This document shows, piece by piece, positions 33,780-44,012 of a stretch of DNA of 64,000 bases. The notes beneath the pieces were generated by a model. The model saw nothing but the letters and a program-made list of their open reading frames with translations. It did not search any database and was not told where the DNA came from. The stretch comes from Neurospora tetrasperma FGSC 2508 (taxonomy: Eukaryota; Ascomycota; Sordariomycetes; Sordariales; Sordariaceae): assembly GCF_000213175.1 (NCBI RefSeq), contig NW_009799100.1:4033099-4097098 (forward strand). The letters are read 5' to 3'. Position numbers and translations under genes: made by a program. How positions within the stretch are numbered: the first letter of the stretch is position 1; each line of letters begins with the position of its first letter.

Positions 33780-35726
33780 ATGCGAGCAACACTGGTGGCC
33801 GTTCTCTGCCACCTCTCTCTGGCCTTTGCACTGGCCGACGAACGGACAGTGCTAAGAGCGGCCATCTCGCCAGCGGTCTCGCACTGGAAGAGGAGTGCAA
33901 GACTTGCTAGTGACCAGTCCATCCACATCGACTTGGCACTTGCTGTCGATCAAGACATCTCTGGCACAGCGGCCCAGGCCCTCGAGAGCATCTCGGACCC
34001 TGACTCGCCCAGCTTTGGACAACACTGGACTCCAAACAGGATCGCCCAGTTCTTTGCGCCACCCAGGGAAAGCATCCGCCAAGTGGGGAGATGGCTCAAC
34101 AGCTCTGGAGTGCCGCGGTCGGCCATGCGTCTGTCTAGGGACGGCACCTTCTTGTCGTTTAACGTCAGCGTGGGGCAAGCCGAGCAGCTGTTGGGAGCCG
34201 AATTCCACCTGTACCGCCATCTTAACGGTTCCACAACGCAGACGGCGTCGGAGCGATACTCGTTGCCGGCACGAGTGGCCAGGTACATCGACTATGTCCT
34301 GCCCGCTCCGGACCCGGACCCGGTCTCGTCGGCGCCCAAGTCTGTTGCAGTGCAGGACCCGCCGACGCCCAAAGGCGGAATAGGTGCACGTCAGACGCGC
34401 GACGTCGACTGCCTGCAATATATTGCGCCGCAGTGCCTTCGGCAGCTGTATAATATGGACGACGGCGCCGGCCAGAAAGCTCACCCCAACAACTCGCTGG
34501 GTGTATATACGCCTTCCTACAGCGCGTGGCTGGCTGAAGACCTTGACATGTTCTTTGGCGACTTCGCCTCGGACCTGGTCGGTCAGCGGCCTGACTTCAT
34601 GTCGATCGCGGGCGGGACGCGCCAGACCGAGTACCAGTTGACCAACTTCAACCTGGAACCCAACCTGGACTACGAGTACACCATGGCCATGGCCAAGCCG
34701 ATCCCCGTGACCAACATCCAGGTGGGCGACTTGGTGGTGCAGGGCAACCTCAACATCATGCTGGCCGCCTTCAATGAGCACTACTGCCGCACCGGCCTAG
34801 ACCCGCAGTTCGACCCTGTGTACCCGGACCCGGCGCCGGGGGGTTACAACGCCAGCGACTGCGGCACGCACGTCCCGCCGCGTGTCATCGCCATCATGTA
34901 CGCATGGAACGAGGCCTGGTACTCGGACGCATACGCCCGCCGCCAGTGCCTCGAGTTCCTCAAGCTGGGCCTGCAGGGCGTAACGGTGCTGACGGGCTCG
35001 GCCGACCGCGGGCCGGCCGACCAGCTGACCTACTGTATCGACCCAAACGACCCCAAGAACAGCACGGCCAGCGAGGGGTTCTTTGCGTCCGTCTTCCCCG
35101 CCTCGTGCCCGTGGGTCACGTCGGTCGGCGGTACGCAATTTCTGCCCGTCGTTTCCAACGGCAGCAGCAGCACGACGGCTAGTAGTGGCGTTCCGTCGTC
35201 GTCGTCATTCCCGGGCGAGACGGCGCTCGACGACAACAACACCGTATCGTCCGGCGGCGGCTTCAGCCGCCTCTTCCCGGCGCCGTGGTACCAGGGTAAC
35301 CTGACGCACGAGTACCTGGCCTCCGCGCCGGGCGCCGCCGAACTGGCGCGGCAAGGCTACTTCAACGGCTCGGGCAGGGGCTACCCGGACATCTCGGCCA
35401 TGGCGCGGAGCTTTCTAGTCGCGCTGCATGGCGGGTACCACGCTGTGTCGGGCACGTCGGCGTCGACGCCCGTCGTTGCCGCCATGGTGGCCAAGATCAA
35501 CGACGCGCGGCTGCACGCCGGCAAGAGCACCGTCGGATTTCTCAACCCTGTCCTGTATTCTGACGCTGCGCGGAAGGCGGGCGTGCTGCGCGATGTGCAG
35601 CTGGGCAAGAATCACGGGTGCGGAGTCGGCGAGGCGTTCCCCGCCAGGCGGGCGTGGGATGCTGTGACTGGGTTAGGAACGCCGGACTTTGAGAAGCTGA
35701 AGGAGTTGTACCTCGGTTTGCCATGA
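33780..35726 (+). CDS. Sedolisin-family serine-carboxyl protease (S53, tripeptidyl-peptidase-like), secreted
   Basis: Secreted acid protease of 648 residues in one exon. The start at 33780 gives a signal peptide MRATLVAVLCHLSLAFALA. Residues about 25-200 are the S53 prodomain (FGQHWTPNRIAQFFAP, then VSVGQAEQLLGAEF). The catalytic domain follows, with Glu293 and Asp297 in NLEPNLDYEY, the oxyanion Asp409 in GSADRG, and the catalytic Ser560 in SGTSASTP. SGGGFSRLFPAPWYQ and GGTQFLPV also match the fold, and several N-x-S/T sites suit a glycosylated extracellular enzyme. Third positions are very GC-rich compared with the neighbouring genes. It most likely degrades external protein at low pH. Confidence 0.94.
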   Translation: MRATLVAVLCHLSLAFALADERTVLRAAISPAVSHWKRSARLASDQSIHIDLALAVDQDISGTAAQALESISDPDSPSFGQHWTPNRIAQFFAPPRESIRQVGRWLNSSGVPRSAMRLSRDGTFLSFNVSVGQAEQLLGAEFHLYRHLNGSTTQTASERYSLPARVARYIDYVLPAPDPDPVSSAPKSVAVQDPPTPKGGIGARQTRDVDCLQYIAPQCLRQLYNMDDGAGQKAHPNNSLGVYTPSYSAWLAEDLDMFFGDFASDLVGQRPDFMSIAGGTRQTEYQLTNFNLEPNLDYEYTMAMAKPIPVTNIQVGDLVVQGNLNIMLAAFNEHYCRTGLDPQFDPVYPDPAPGGYNASDCGTHVPPRVIAIMYAWNEAWYSDAYARRQCLEFLKLGLQGVTVLTGSADRGPADQLTYCIDPNDPKNSTASEGFFASVFPASCPWVTSVGGTQFLPVVSNGSSSTTASSGVPSSSSFPGETALDDNNTVSSGGGFSRLFPAPWYQGNLTHEYLASAPGAAELARQGYFNGSGRGYPDISAMARSFLVALHGGYHAVSGTSASTPVVAAMVAKINDARLHAGKSTVGFLNPVLYSDAARKAGVLRDVQLGKNHGCGVGEAFPARRAWDAVTGLGTPDFEKLKELYLGLP

Positions 35727-36178
35727 AATTGGCTCGGTTGGGTAGACTTGAGAGAGGATTGTTGGATGGTCGTTTCTTGATGGGTGGTGGGCCGTGGGCG
35801 GGGGAGTGGGAAATTCAAGATTTGCTTCCAGCTTGCATGTACATCATATGTAGTTAGCGAAAGTCCAGGTACCTGCTTGTGTCATGTACCTCACCATGTG
35901 CCCCCGAGCTTGTTGGTACTTTGTAAACGAACTTCTGGCCAATAGGCAGAATGCTTGCCCGTCCTGTGCCACACTGCTACATGCAACCAGAGGGGTAACT
36001 CTAGCATATAAAGTAGAGTGCTCAGCACCCTCCCAGCTTGACCTCGTGTCGTCTCCTTTTATTTCTCGCTAGTTTCTTGCCATCCTTACCCCAGTCACGT
36101 CATCCCATTCGCCTGATTCTTCCTACACTCGCCAAAGACGGATTCACCTAGCCATCTGCTGCAAATCCCCTTGACAAC
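35727..36178. promoter_or_regulatory. Intergenic region with putative promoter
   Basis: 450 bp. A TATAAA-like ATATAAAGTA lies at about 36005-36014, roughly 170 bp before the next start codon, followed by C/T-rich sequence. This is consistent with a core promoter of the small downstream gene. Confidence 0.4.
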
Positions 36179-36682
36179 ATGAGTGCCCCGACGACCAGCG
36201 ACGCGGCAAAGTCTGAGCAAAAGCTGCCTTCGCGCGAGGAGCAGCTAGCCACAATGACCGCACGGGTGGAGGAGTTTCAAAAGCAAAACCCCTCGGCCGA
36301 TTTCAAGCTCGAACAGAAGTGGTGGGTGCCGAGCCTGGATTTCGGCATCTTGTTGCAGGTAAGGAATGCCCCTTTCTTCTTCTTCCCGTGATGAACCTGT
36401 GATACCTCACAGTCAGGACGCTGACGTGGGATTCAGGATGCTCTTCCACAAGAAATCAACGCCGAATTCGGCGCCATCTTTGCAAAGCTCTTCCAGGATA
36501 AGTTTGCCCCCGAGGCCGTGGCCAAGGCACGTAAACAGTCGAGGGAACTGCTCCAGGCAAAGTATCCCCATGTGCTAGAGAGGGTGGAGGAAATGGTGTT
36601 TAAGAATGAGGCGCAGCTTGCCGAGTTGCACCACCATCTACAGGGGGTTGACTCGATCGGATGTGCGGGCGGAAACTGCTGA
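36179..36682 (+). CDS. Small conserved-looking hypothetical protein
   Basis: Exons 36179-36358 and 36437-36682 join in phase 0 over a 78-bp intron (GTAAGG, CTGAC branch, ATTCAG), giving 141 residues. Not recognised. The N-terminal half is polar and helix-prone (REEQLATMTARVEEFQKQNP) and reaches WWVPSLDFGILLQ. Exon 2 continues DALPQEINAEFGAIFAKLFQ and another charged helix (SRELLQAKYPHVLERVEEMV), so a helical or coiled-coil protein is likely. It ends in CAGGNC. No signal peptide. The coherent splice and codon use argue for a real gene. Confidence 0.7.
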
Positions 36683-36704
36683 GACCATGAGATGGATGCA
36701 TTGC

Positions 36705-37620
36705 TTAGACCTCGACACTTCTCTCTTTCATGTCCTCCTTTTGATCTGGACCATCCAACAAGTATATATTGGGGTTGCCTATCTCACCTAGACAGTCATG
36801 TAATGATACCGTGTCGCCTTCGTCCCACTTAAGTGATACCTCAGCCTCTATCGCGTCTACTCTGACCACCACCTGCCGCCACAGACTGATCCCATACGAC
36901 CCGGACAGCAGCGAGTGGCCACCAAGGCACATAGATTCGCCTCGCCCTTCCCTTTGTTTGTTTCTTCCCCCTGTCTGCTTCAGACCCGGCGAGGTCAATC
37001 CGGTAGAAGAAACCGTCTTTGACGGACAGCATGGACGGGATCTTGAGGCCGAGGCGGCAAATGGCGTGGGAGTGGGAGGAGCTGTCGTTTGAGAGGGATG
37101 CGGCAGCCTCGATAGACCCTACCCAGACAGCAGCATCCTTTCGGTGACCTGGTGGTCGAGGGCGCTGGTCAGCTGGGTGGTGCCGAAGGAATCCTCAATT
37201 GCGAAGGTCTGTGAAAGGGATTAAAATCAGCAATTGTTCACTTGGCAGGGACATGGAAAGTGGGATCGGTTGGCTAGCGAAGCGGATCCGCCTAACCGAT
37301 GTCCCCTGCAGATTTTCCCGCTACGATAAGAAGAAACATTTGTCCCATGTCATATTCCAAGTTCCCAACCCATCCCGAAAAGGAGAACAACAATCCCATT
37401 ATGATGACCAGACGGTTGCTGTTGCAATAGACACAAGTGAGGACACTGAGGCACGTAAAGTGTACGAGAAGTGGCAAGCTTCAGAGCCGTGTATATGTCT
37501 TTGCCGTTGGTATGTAGAGGTAGCATTCCCGTCGATACCTTCTTCAGGATTTTGGTAATGGTGGTGGAGGGGGTGATAGGCTTGAACAGTAGTAGTAAGG
37601 TGTTGCCAGAAGTGCTTTTG
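36705..37620 (-). pseudogene. Frame-broken minus-strand gene relic
   Basis: Reading the minus strand, three stretches have strong Neurospora-like codon use but do not lie in one frame: about 37595-37440 (KPITPSTTITKILKKV, then TNGKDIYTALKLATSRTLYV), about 37208-37115 after an intron-like CTTTCACAG (TFAIEDSFGTTQLTSALDHQ), about 37115-36975 in another frame (NDSSSHSHAICRLGLKIPSM, LSVKDGFFYRIDL), and about 36975-36705 back in the first frame (GGHSLLSGSYGISLWRQVVV, then DCLGEIGNPNIYLLDGPDQ). The two frame changes cancel out, as expected for indels or missed tiny introns. I cannot name the family. It lies tail to tail with the preceding small gene. Confidence 0.45.
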
Positions 37621-38960
37621 TGATGATCCTGATGGGAAAAAGAAAAAGAGAATAGAATGGCGTGGAGGGAGACGGTCTATACTGTACTACCCATGGAGGA
37701 GTAGTGGGAGCACGGGCCACTAGAATTACTCTGATAGAAACATCAAAGCGCAAAAGGTACCTAATCGCCGAATCTTGTAGGTCGTGGGTGAGCATGTAGG
37801 TAGTCGATTTCGTAATATCATACAGTTGGACTGGCTACCTCTAATTACCTCTACTGTTGCTGATCATCGTTGCTTCAGTTTGATTGCAGAGAAACTGGAC
37901 GGGTACTATTCTGAAGAGGTGAAAATAAGGATAAGTGAAGGAGAATCAGGCAAGACGCGCGGTTACGGAAGCGACCTGCTAGGTACCGTCCCAGAAGGGG
38001 CAGGTCAATGCATCCGCATGCGTAGACGGGAGGAGGTACAGACGAGAAGTACAGACGGGATGGATGGCAAACTGCAGGATGGAAGCAGGAACCAAGACAG
38101 CACAAGGGTCCACAATTAGGGCTGACCAATGACATGTTATACACAACTGCCATGGTCTCGTCCACGACAATCTGACTAGAGGTAGTTGAGGACACTCTAA
38201 AGTGGTTGTTGTGGTCAACCTCCTACGTCTCTATGGATCATTGTGACAGCTTGATAATGACCACAAATCCATCTGAACTGTCTGTCTCAAGGTCAAAGCT
38301 GTCGTTATCTCGGTGGAATCTGTCTACAGGTAGGAGCAAATTACAGTCTGGTACTTCAGATGGATCAGAACTATTGTAACTACACGTTCCGAGCAACTAT
38401 CACTCCCTCTTTTCGGCTCATGGTGAGTGGTGTTGGGTCAATCTATCCTTCCCTCTGAGACTTATCCTCACGGCCGCTACTTCTTGTTCACTACAGTGGA
38501 CTTGTCAACTGTAGTTCCGCCTTCGTTCAGGTCCCTACCTACCTGAACACCTCCTTGAAGAACCAGCAACTCCCCCGGCTCTTGAAATATTTAGGCCTCT
38601 TCGGTCTCCTGGCATCGGCACCTTTCGCATAGGCTCACCCTGGGTCTCTAAGGCACTGCAAGTTTAGTGTTCGTAGTGCCTGTAGATGCGAACGAGGCGC
38701 CCCTGGGGCCTTCAGATCCCCCCCCAGGGTCAAGTGCCCACTGGAGGGGTGTTCACTGGGGGTCTGATGAGAACTTATGCTGCTTCATAACTGTATACAT
38801 AGCCTGGGGCCTATCTTATGCATTGTCCAGTCACGTGGTGGTCCTGCACCTTGTTTCATAAACAGTTCTCCCTTCCGTGCGAGCTCGTTCCGCGTTCCTT
38901 TCCCCTTTCCTCTAATCACAGAACAACAAAGTTCATCGCACTTTCATCGCACTTTCATCG
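37621..38960. other. Gene-poor region
   Basis: 1.3 kb without a supported gene. Scattered AGGTACC-type palindromes occur near 37757 and 37979. Short open frames exist but show no family features. Confidence 0.3.
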
Positions 38961-39020
38961 AAAAGCACTCGCACGCATCGCAAAGCACTCGCACGCATCG
39001 GAAAGCACTAGCTCGCATCG
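38961..39020. repeat. Three 20-bp tandem repeats in a 5' leader
   Basis: Three consecutive 20-bp units of the form nAAAGCACTCGCACGCATCG, the third slightly diverged, end 44 bp before the next start codon. They follow an 11-bp repeat of TTCATCGCACT type just upstream. Confidence 0.85.
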
Positions 39021-39064
39021 AAATTCATCTGCAAATTCAACGGACACAACTGCTCCTGCCCACA

Positions 39065-39613
39065 ATGAACAACCACAACTTCTCGAATTCTTCCGCGCTC
39101 GCCGCGTTGCTTCACGCACTTCTTTCTACCTTCTACGAAGCTGCCATCATGACAATCATCAAACTTGACTCCTTCCTCCTACCTCTTTGGATGTCAACCA
39201 TCATCTCCATCGACAAAGCCATCGCCTCTACCACCGGCCTGTTTGCCTCTGGCGTTGGTCCTGCCTTCCGACTCTCCACCAACTTCGGCAAAGCGCTTCG
39301 GTGGCTGGCTGAGCAACTGCTACCAACAACAACAACATCAGAAGAGGAAACCAACATGACGCAAGAGACCCTCGATTTCCTGGAAAGCAGAATCCGGTAC
39401 CTCGGCAACTTCTTCGACGCCACCATCGCCTCCATGGCCACCACCAAACCTCCCTCCTCACCCAAGCGCGACCACTCGGCCACATCTTCGTTCAACAACA
39501 CCTCCTCCACCCCTGTCCGTCACACCCCAGTGCGGTCACAGGCATGTTCGGCACAAGACTACGTGCTGGACATGGCGCCATCGGATTGGGACTCGGAAGA
39601 TGACAGAGCGTAG
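39065..39613 (+). CDS. Hypothetical protein, possibly the 5' part of an interrupted gene
   Basis: 182 residues from an ATG in CACAATGAAC context. The N-terminal part is hydrophobic and helical (ALAALLHALLSTFYEAAIMT, then SFLLPLWMSTIISIDKAIAS), perhaps one or two membrane-associated helices. It is followed by a polar S/T-rich section ending DMAPSDWDSEDDRA and a TAG at 39611. The frame is open again immediately after the stop for 12 codons up to an ATG at 39650, so the two parts may once have been, or may still be, one protein. Not recognised. Confidence 0.55.
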   Translation: MNNHNFSNSSALAALLHALLSTFYEAAIMTIIKLDSFLLPLWMSTIISIDKAIASTTGLFASGVGPAFRLSTNFGKALRWLAEQLLPTTTTSEEETNMTQETLDFLESRIRYLGNFFDATIASMATTKPPSSPKRDHSATSSFNNTSSTPVRHTPVRSQACSAQDYVLDMAPSDWDSEDDRA

Positions 39614-39649
39614 AACGTTCCTGATTCGGAAGGGCCTGATTTCGAAACC

Positions 39650-40018
39650 ATGTCGGTGTTATCCGACTTCTACCCGTCTGATGATGACATCGACTGGTTG
39701 TCAGACCAGATTGTTGCGAGAGCCGCGCGTGCTGCCGCAAGGCGCCGCGCTTCTGACTTGGTGCTGGTGGGAGCTTCGGGGCTCTCCGAAGCAAGGGAGG
39801 AGAAGATGCGCGAAGAAAAAGCGTATCTGGTGTGGAAGAGAGGATACGACGAACGCCTGGCCAGGGATATGGCTACCAGAGCCGTCGAGAAAGCGAAGGA
39901 GGAAAAGAGGCTGAAGGCACTAGATGCCCACCTCGAAAAGCAGAAGCAAGCCAGGCTTGCACCTCGAGGCCCGAGAGTAATCCGGGACCCAATTTCGGGG
40001 CGCGTGTTCTCCAACTAG
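39650..40018 (+). CDS. Hypothetical charged helical protein, in frame with the preceding ORF
   Basis: 122 residues: acidic start (VLSDFYPSDDDIDWLSDQIV), then an Arg/Ala/Lys/Glu-rich region that should form long helices (SEAREEKMREEKAYLVWKRG, AVEKAKEEKRLKALDAHLEK). It shares the frame of the upstream 39065-39613 coding stretch, separated only by one TAG and 36 nt. It may be expressed alone from the ATG at 39650, or be the downstream half of a gene broken by a nonsense change. No family recognised. Confidence 0.45.
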   Translation: MSVLSDFYPSDDDIDWLSDQIVARAARAAARRRASDLVLVGASGLSEAREEKMREEKAYLVWKRGYDERLARDMATRAVEKAKEEKRLKALDAHLEKQKQARLAPRGPRVIRDPISGRVFSN

Positions 40019-40177
40019 AACACCGCCTCTCCCTTCTCGCCCGCCTCCGCTTCTCCGCCATCTCCAACAACTCCTCCGAAACTCCATCAACCACCAACCT
40101 CACCACTTCCCACTCCTCCTCTTTATCCTCCTCTTGCCTCCTCTCTTCCTCGACCTCAGCACCTCTAGCAACCGCTA

Positions 40178-40236
40178 GAGCAGCCGCCGCCGCCGCCGCC
40201 GCCGCACAAGCTTCTTCTGCTGCTGCTGCTGCTGTT
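40178..40236. repeat. GCC and GCT triplet runs
   Basis: Two adjacent Ala-type triplet runs, GCC repeats then CTG/GCT repeats, separated by about 12 bp. They lie in a low-complexity T/S/A-rich open stretch downstream of the interrupted gene. Confidence 0.8.
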
Positions 40237-40374
40237 GACGGACACTCGCAAGGTTCGCGACCGCCCGGCAGAAAAAAAAACGCGGTTCGTGACGGATAAG
40301 GGGACCAGAGAGACGAGCAGGGGTTTTTGTTGGGTGCGGCGCAGAAAAACAGGCCGCAGGTGGTGTTGAGCGAG

Positions 40375-40385
40375 GATGATGATGG

Positions 40386-40418
<33 letters not shown>

Positions 40419-40422
40419 CGAT
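40375..40422. repeat. (GAT)n microsatellite, poly-Asp if translated
   Basis: About sixteen GAT-type triplets with one GGT interruption. On the plus strand the open frame reads VVLSEDDDGDDD... and runs into ELVDLIK, then GTATGT, a plausible donor at 40450, suggesting that this is or was exon sequence. Confidence 0.85.
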
Positions 40423-40552
40423 GACGGCGAGTTAGTTGATTTGATCAAGGTATGTCCAGCCTCTCCTATCCTTTGACAAAGAACCCCAGAACTAACAAAA
40501 CAATAAAGGGATGACGAGGAAGACAACGAGAGACGTACGAGGGGAGCAGAGA

Positions 40553-40579
40553 GGGGGGGGGGGGGGGGGGGGGGGGGGG
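40553..40579. repeat. Poly-G run (27 G) bordering an assembly gap
   Basis: 27 consecutive G residues one base before the unknown sequence; the gap resumes in GGGGGG on the other side. Such a run is hard to sequence and may be the reason for the gap. It can form quadruplex structures. Confidence 0.95.
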
Positions 40580-40580
40580 A

Positions 40581-41447
40581 NNNNNNNNNNNNNNNNNNNN
40601 NNNNNNNNNNNNNNNNNNNNNNNNNNNNNNNNNNNNNNNNNNNNNNNNNNNNNNNNNNNNNNNNNNNNNNNNNNNNNNNNNNNNNNNNNNNNNNNNNNNN
40701 NNNNNNNNNNNNNNNNNNNNNNNNNNNNNNNNNNNNNNNNNNNNNNNNNNNNNNNNNNNNNNNNNNNNNNNNNNNNNNNNNNNNNNNNNNNNNNNNNNNN
40801 NNNNNNNNNNNNNNNNNNNNNNNNNNNNNNNNNNNNNNNNNNNNNNNNNNNNNNNNNNNNNNNNNNNNNNNNNNNNNNNNNNNNNNNNNNNNNNNNNNNN
40901 NNNNNNNNNNNNNNNNNNNNNNNNNNNNNNNNNNNNNNNNNNNNNNNNNNNNNNNNNNNNNNNNNNNNNNNNNNNNNNNNNNNNNNNNNNNNNNNNNNNN
41001 NNNNNNNNNNNNNNNNNNNNNNNNNNNNNNNNNNNNNNNNNNNNNNNNNNNNNNNNNNNNNNNNNNNNNNNNNNNNNNNNNNNNNNNNNNNNNNNNNNNN
41101 NNNNNNNNNNNNNNNNNNNNNNNNNNNNNNNNNNNNNNNNNNNNNNNNNNNNNNNNNNNNNNNNNNNNNNNNNNNNNNNNNNNNNNNNNNNNNNNNNNNN
41201 NNNNNNNNNNNNNNNNNNNNNNNNNNNNNNNNNNNNNNNNNNNNNNNNNNNNNNNNNNNNNNNNNNNNNNNNNNNNNNNNNNNNNNNNNNNNNNNNNNNN
41301 NNNNNNNNNNNNNNNNNNNNNNNNNNNNNNNNNNNNNNNNNNNNNNNNNNNNNNNNNNNNNNNNNNNNNNNNNNNNNNNNNNNNNNNNNNNNNNNNNNNN
41401 NNNNNNNNNNNNNNNNNNNNNNNNNNNNNNNNNNNNNNNNNNNNNNN
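40581..41447. other. Assembly gap (867 N)
   Basis: Undetermined bases. Open frames that cross this region are artefacts and nothing can be said about its content. Confidence 1.
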
Positions 41448-44012
41448 GGGGGGACATATTTATACTTGGGATCGGGTACCACGGGAATCGGGCGTTTTGG
41501 AAATTTGGTTTTGGGATCGTTTTGTTTGGGTATACACTAGGAAAAGGAATGAGACGTCTTGAGACGGGACGAAAGTTGCTTTTTGGATGAATACAACATG
41601 GATACCTCTGCACTATTTCTCGTCTCATCTTTGTCATGCACGTGAATTTGCCTTCTGCTAACTTTCCATCCGGTTACCCTTCCATCTGGTCTCCTTCCCG
41701 TCCCGTCACGTTTCCGGATGCCACGTGGAAGCTAGCGAGGTACCCGCGAATTACCCATCGCTGTGGTTAAGTATTGTCGGTTTGCCCGGCATAATGAATA
41801 GGACTGGTTGAACGCAGCTTGAATCCCTTGAACCGGTAATTGAACCTCGTGGCTGTGGGACGATTTCTTTTCTGGTTTGCTTTGACAGCCTAGTGGCGAA
41901 GCGCTGATGCCACAGGCCGGATCTCGTTGAATTATCGTCGGAAAGGTTGGCGCAAATGGATTCGAGACAGGGAAACTAAAGCAGGGATAAACCAAACAGC
42001 TTCAGTTAGCTAATGACACGATCAGTCTGGGCTAGATACAAGAATGAAGACTAGAGGTGGGGAAACATAGCTGGTGATCGCTAACCCGCGGGCATGTAGG
42101 ACTGGAAGCTTTTCGTTGCTTGTTCCGTTGTAGAAACATGCGTCGTACTATGTGATCGGCATCGCTTTGTCGCGAAGAGAAGTTGAAAGCTGCAGTAGAC
42201 CTTTGAGGGAAAGTAAAAGATATTGGGAGCAATATGGATCGCGATAAATGGAGCCGAGTTGTTCGTTTTCGAGTTGGTAATACCGGGGCTACCGTCCGCT
42301 ATGATATTGGGTTTAGCAAAAGAGACTTCAGTTTGCGCGGATTGTGCAAAATACTGGACTTGAAACATGCGGGTTCCTCGTCAGAACTAGTCTAGAACTG
42401 AAATACGATACAAAGTGGGTATCCATCGATGTGCTAGAGGACAGATCGCTAGCATCGATCTTGCCTTCTGATAGAATTGTCCTCATAGCACCCAACGGTC
42501 TACTGTAGTCAGCCCTGGACTTTGTTGCTCAAAACATCTTCGGTCACAGACCGAACTAGCACCACAACTAAGCAGCTTTTACGACGACAACGACAACTAT
42601 GGGCAAAGCTAGCTATATACCAACACGGGCACACACACGCCCCGGTTCTCTCAACTTCTCGAGACCAGCTGTCGAGCACCCTACGGAACTCCCACCTACT
42701 ACACAAATACCGGCCCTTCCACCGCCACAAGAACCATGTCAGAGAGCCCCGGCGTAGCAATGAAAAATACTAGGAGCGTCTTTACAAGAATCCAACCAGG
42801 AGAGCCGTCTAAGCAAGAGACAAAGGAGACAACGGAGCGGGCGGCACCTGAAGTCTATCCTCTCCGACGGACAGGCAGAGAGAAGCACGGAACGTGACGA
42901 ACCCGAATCACCATTTTGGTTGCTGCACGGGCGTATACCTACATTCCAGCCATGCTAGCTACACTACTTACCTACCCACTCACCAACGCTGCAAGACAAG
43001 TAGATCGGCCGGTCAAAAGCCACAGGATTTCCAATTGTTGGATAATCAGCAAGACGAAGAAGAAGAGGAAAAAGACATTCGAGAAAAACATAAAAAGCAG
43101 CCGGCCAGCCAGCCGATATCCAGATTAAGGGTGCTTGCGAACAGCGATTATATATAGATATACTTCCATGCCTGGGATGCACGAGGAAGCATGACTACAA
43201 CTACATACGCACGAGCCAGCAGCGTTTTTTTTTTTTGTGCCTTGGAAGACTTGCGTAGGTAGGTAGGTAGGTAGGTAGGTGAGTAGGAGATTCCACACGC
43301 AACAATTGATTGGCCGAACTCTTTTTGTTCGGGTTCTATCTCAAGAACCCTAAGTGAGCGAGTGATCCCAAGCCCTCCCCTTTCCATCTGATACGTAATA
43401 ATTGAACCAACGAACAGATAGTCTTCAGTTTCAGCCAAGAGTAAAAGTACCTATATAGACATCGAGTTCTATATGCGATCGCTGCCGTTGTGACACAATT
43501 TGGGATCAACAATAGACATACAACGAACGCCTACGGGATATGAGTACCTACGTGTGTGCTGTGCAAAGATGTGCACTGGAGATGGTAGTAGTTAATACGA
43601 AAATAACAGTAATACTACGTCACATGACAAAATCAAAGTCAGGGGCATGTATAGCAAATGGCGACAGGGTAACTTGATACATTTTGCTGGCTGAAATGGG
43701 CATTGACATGTTGCTAATATAGGTTGGTAAAAGAAGAACAAGCCGCCTCGAAGTCATCTGTATCCCAATCCAAAACAACCCTACATATGAAGAAAGCTGC
43801 AGGAAGCCTAAGAAATTGCCATATCCATGAAATAGGGAGACCCAGGAAGCGCCACAGCTGCGCATACTACCTCCCAACGCTAAAGAAAAAGGAGGTGTTT
43901 ACATCTCCCACCCACTCCTCGTAGACAACATCAGGCTATTAAATTCGGAAGAAAAAAAAACAAAAAGGATGAGCCGGGCATATGGCAAAGAACAGCTCGA
44001 ATTAACCTGAAA
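41448..44012. other. Gene-poor region after the gap
   Basis: 2.6 kb without a supported gene. It includes a TAGG tetranucleotide repeat at about 43254-43281, an adjacent T10 run near 43225, and TAC/GTA-rich sequence. Short open frames show no conserved character. Confidence 0.35.
43254..43281. repeat. (TAGG)n tetranucleotide microsatellite
   Basis: About seven consecutive TAGG units in intergenic DNA, degrading into TGAGTAGG. Confidence 0.85.

Noticed and set aside
33852-34781. 309-residue minus-strand frame inside the sedolisin gene
   Set aside because: Antisense shadow caused by high GC3 in the protease; no protein features.
39873-40526. 217-residue minus-strand frame with poly-Ser
   Set aside because: Produced by reading the GAT, GCC and other triplet repeats in reverse; no non-repetitive protein signal.
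40466-41637. Long open frames of unknown residues across the gap
   Set aside because: They consist of N-derived X residues and poly-G/poly-C translation, so they are artefacts.
43254-43281. TAGG repeat as a telomere-like tract
   Set aside because: The fungal telomere unit is TTAGGG; a four-base TAGG run is an ordinary microsatellite.
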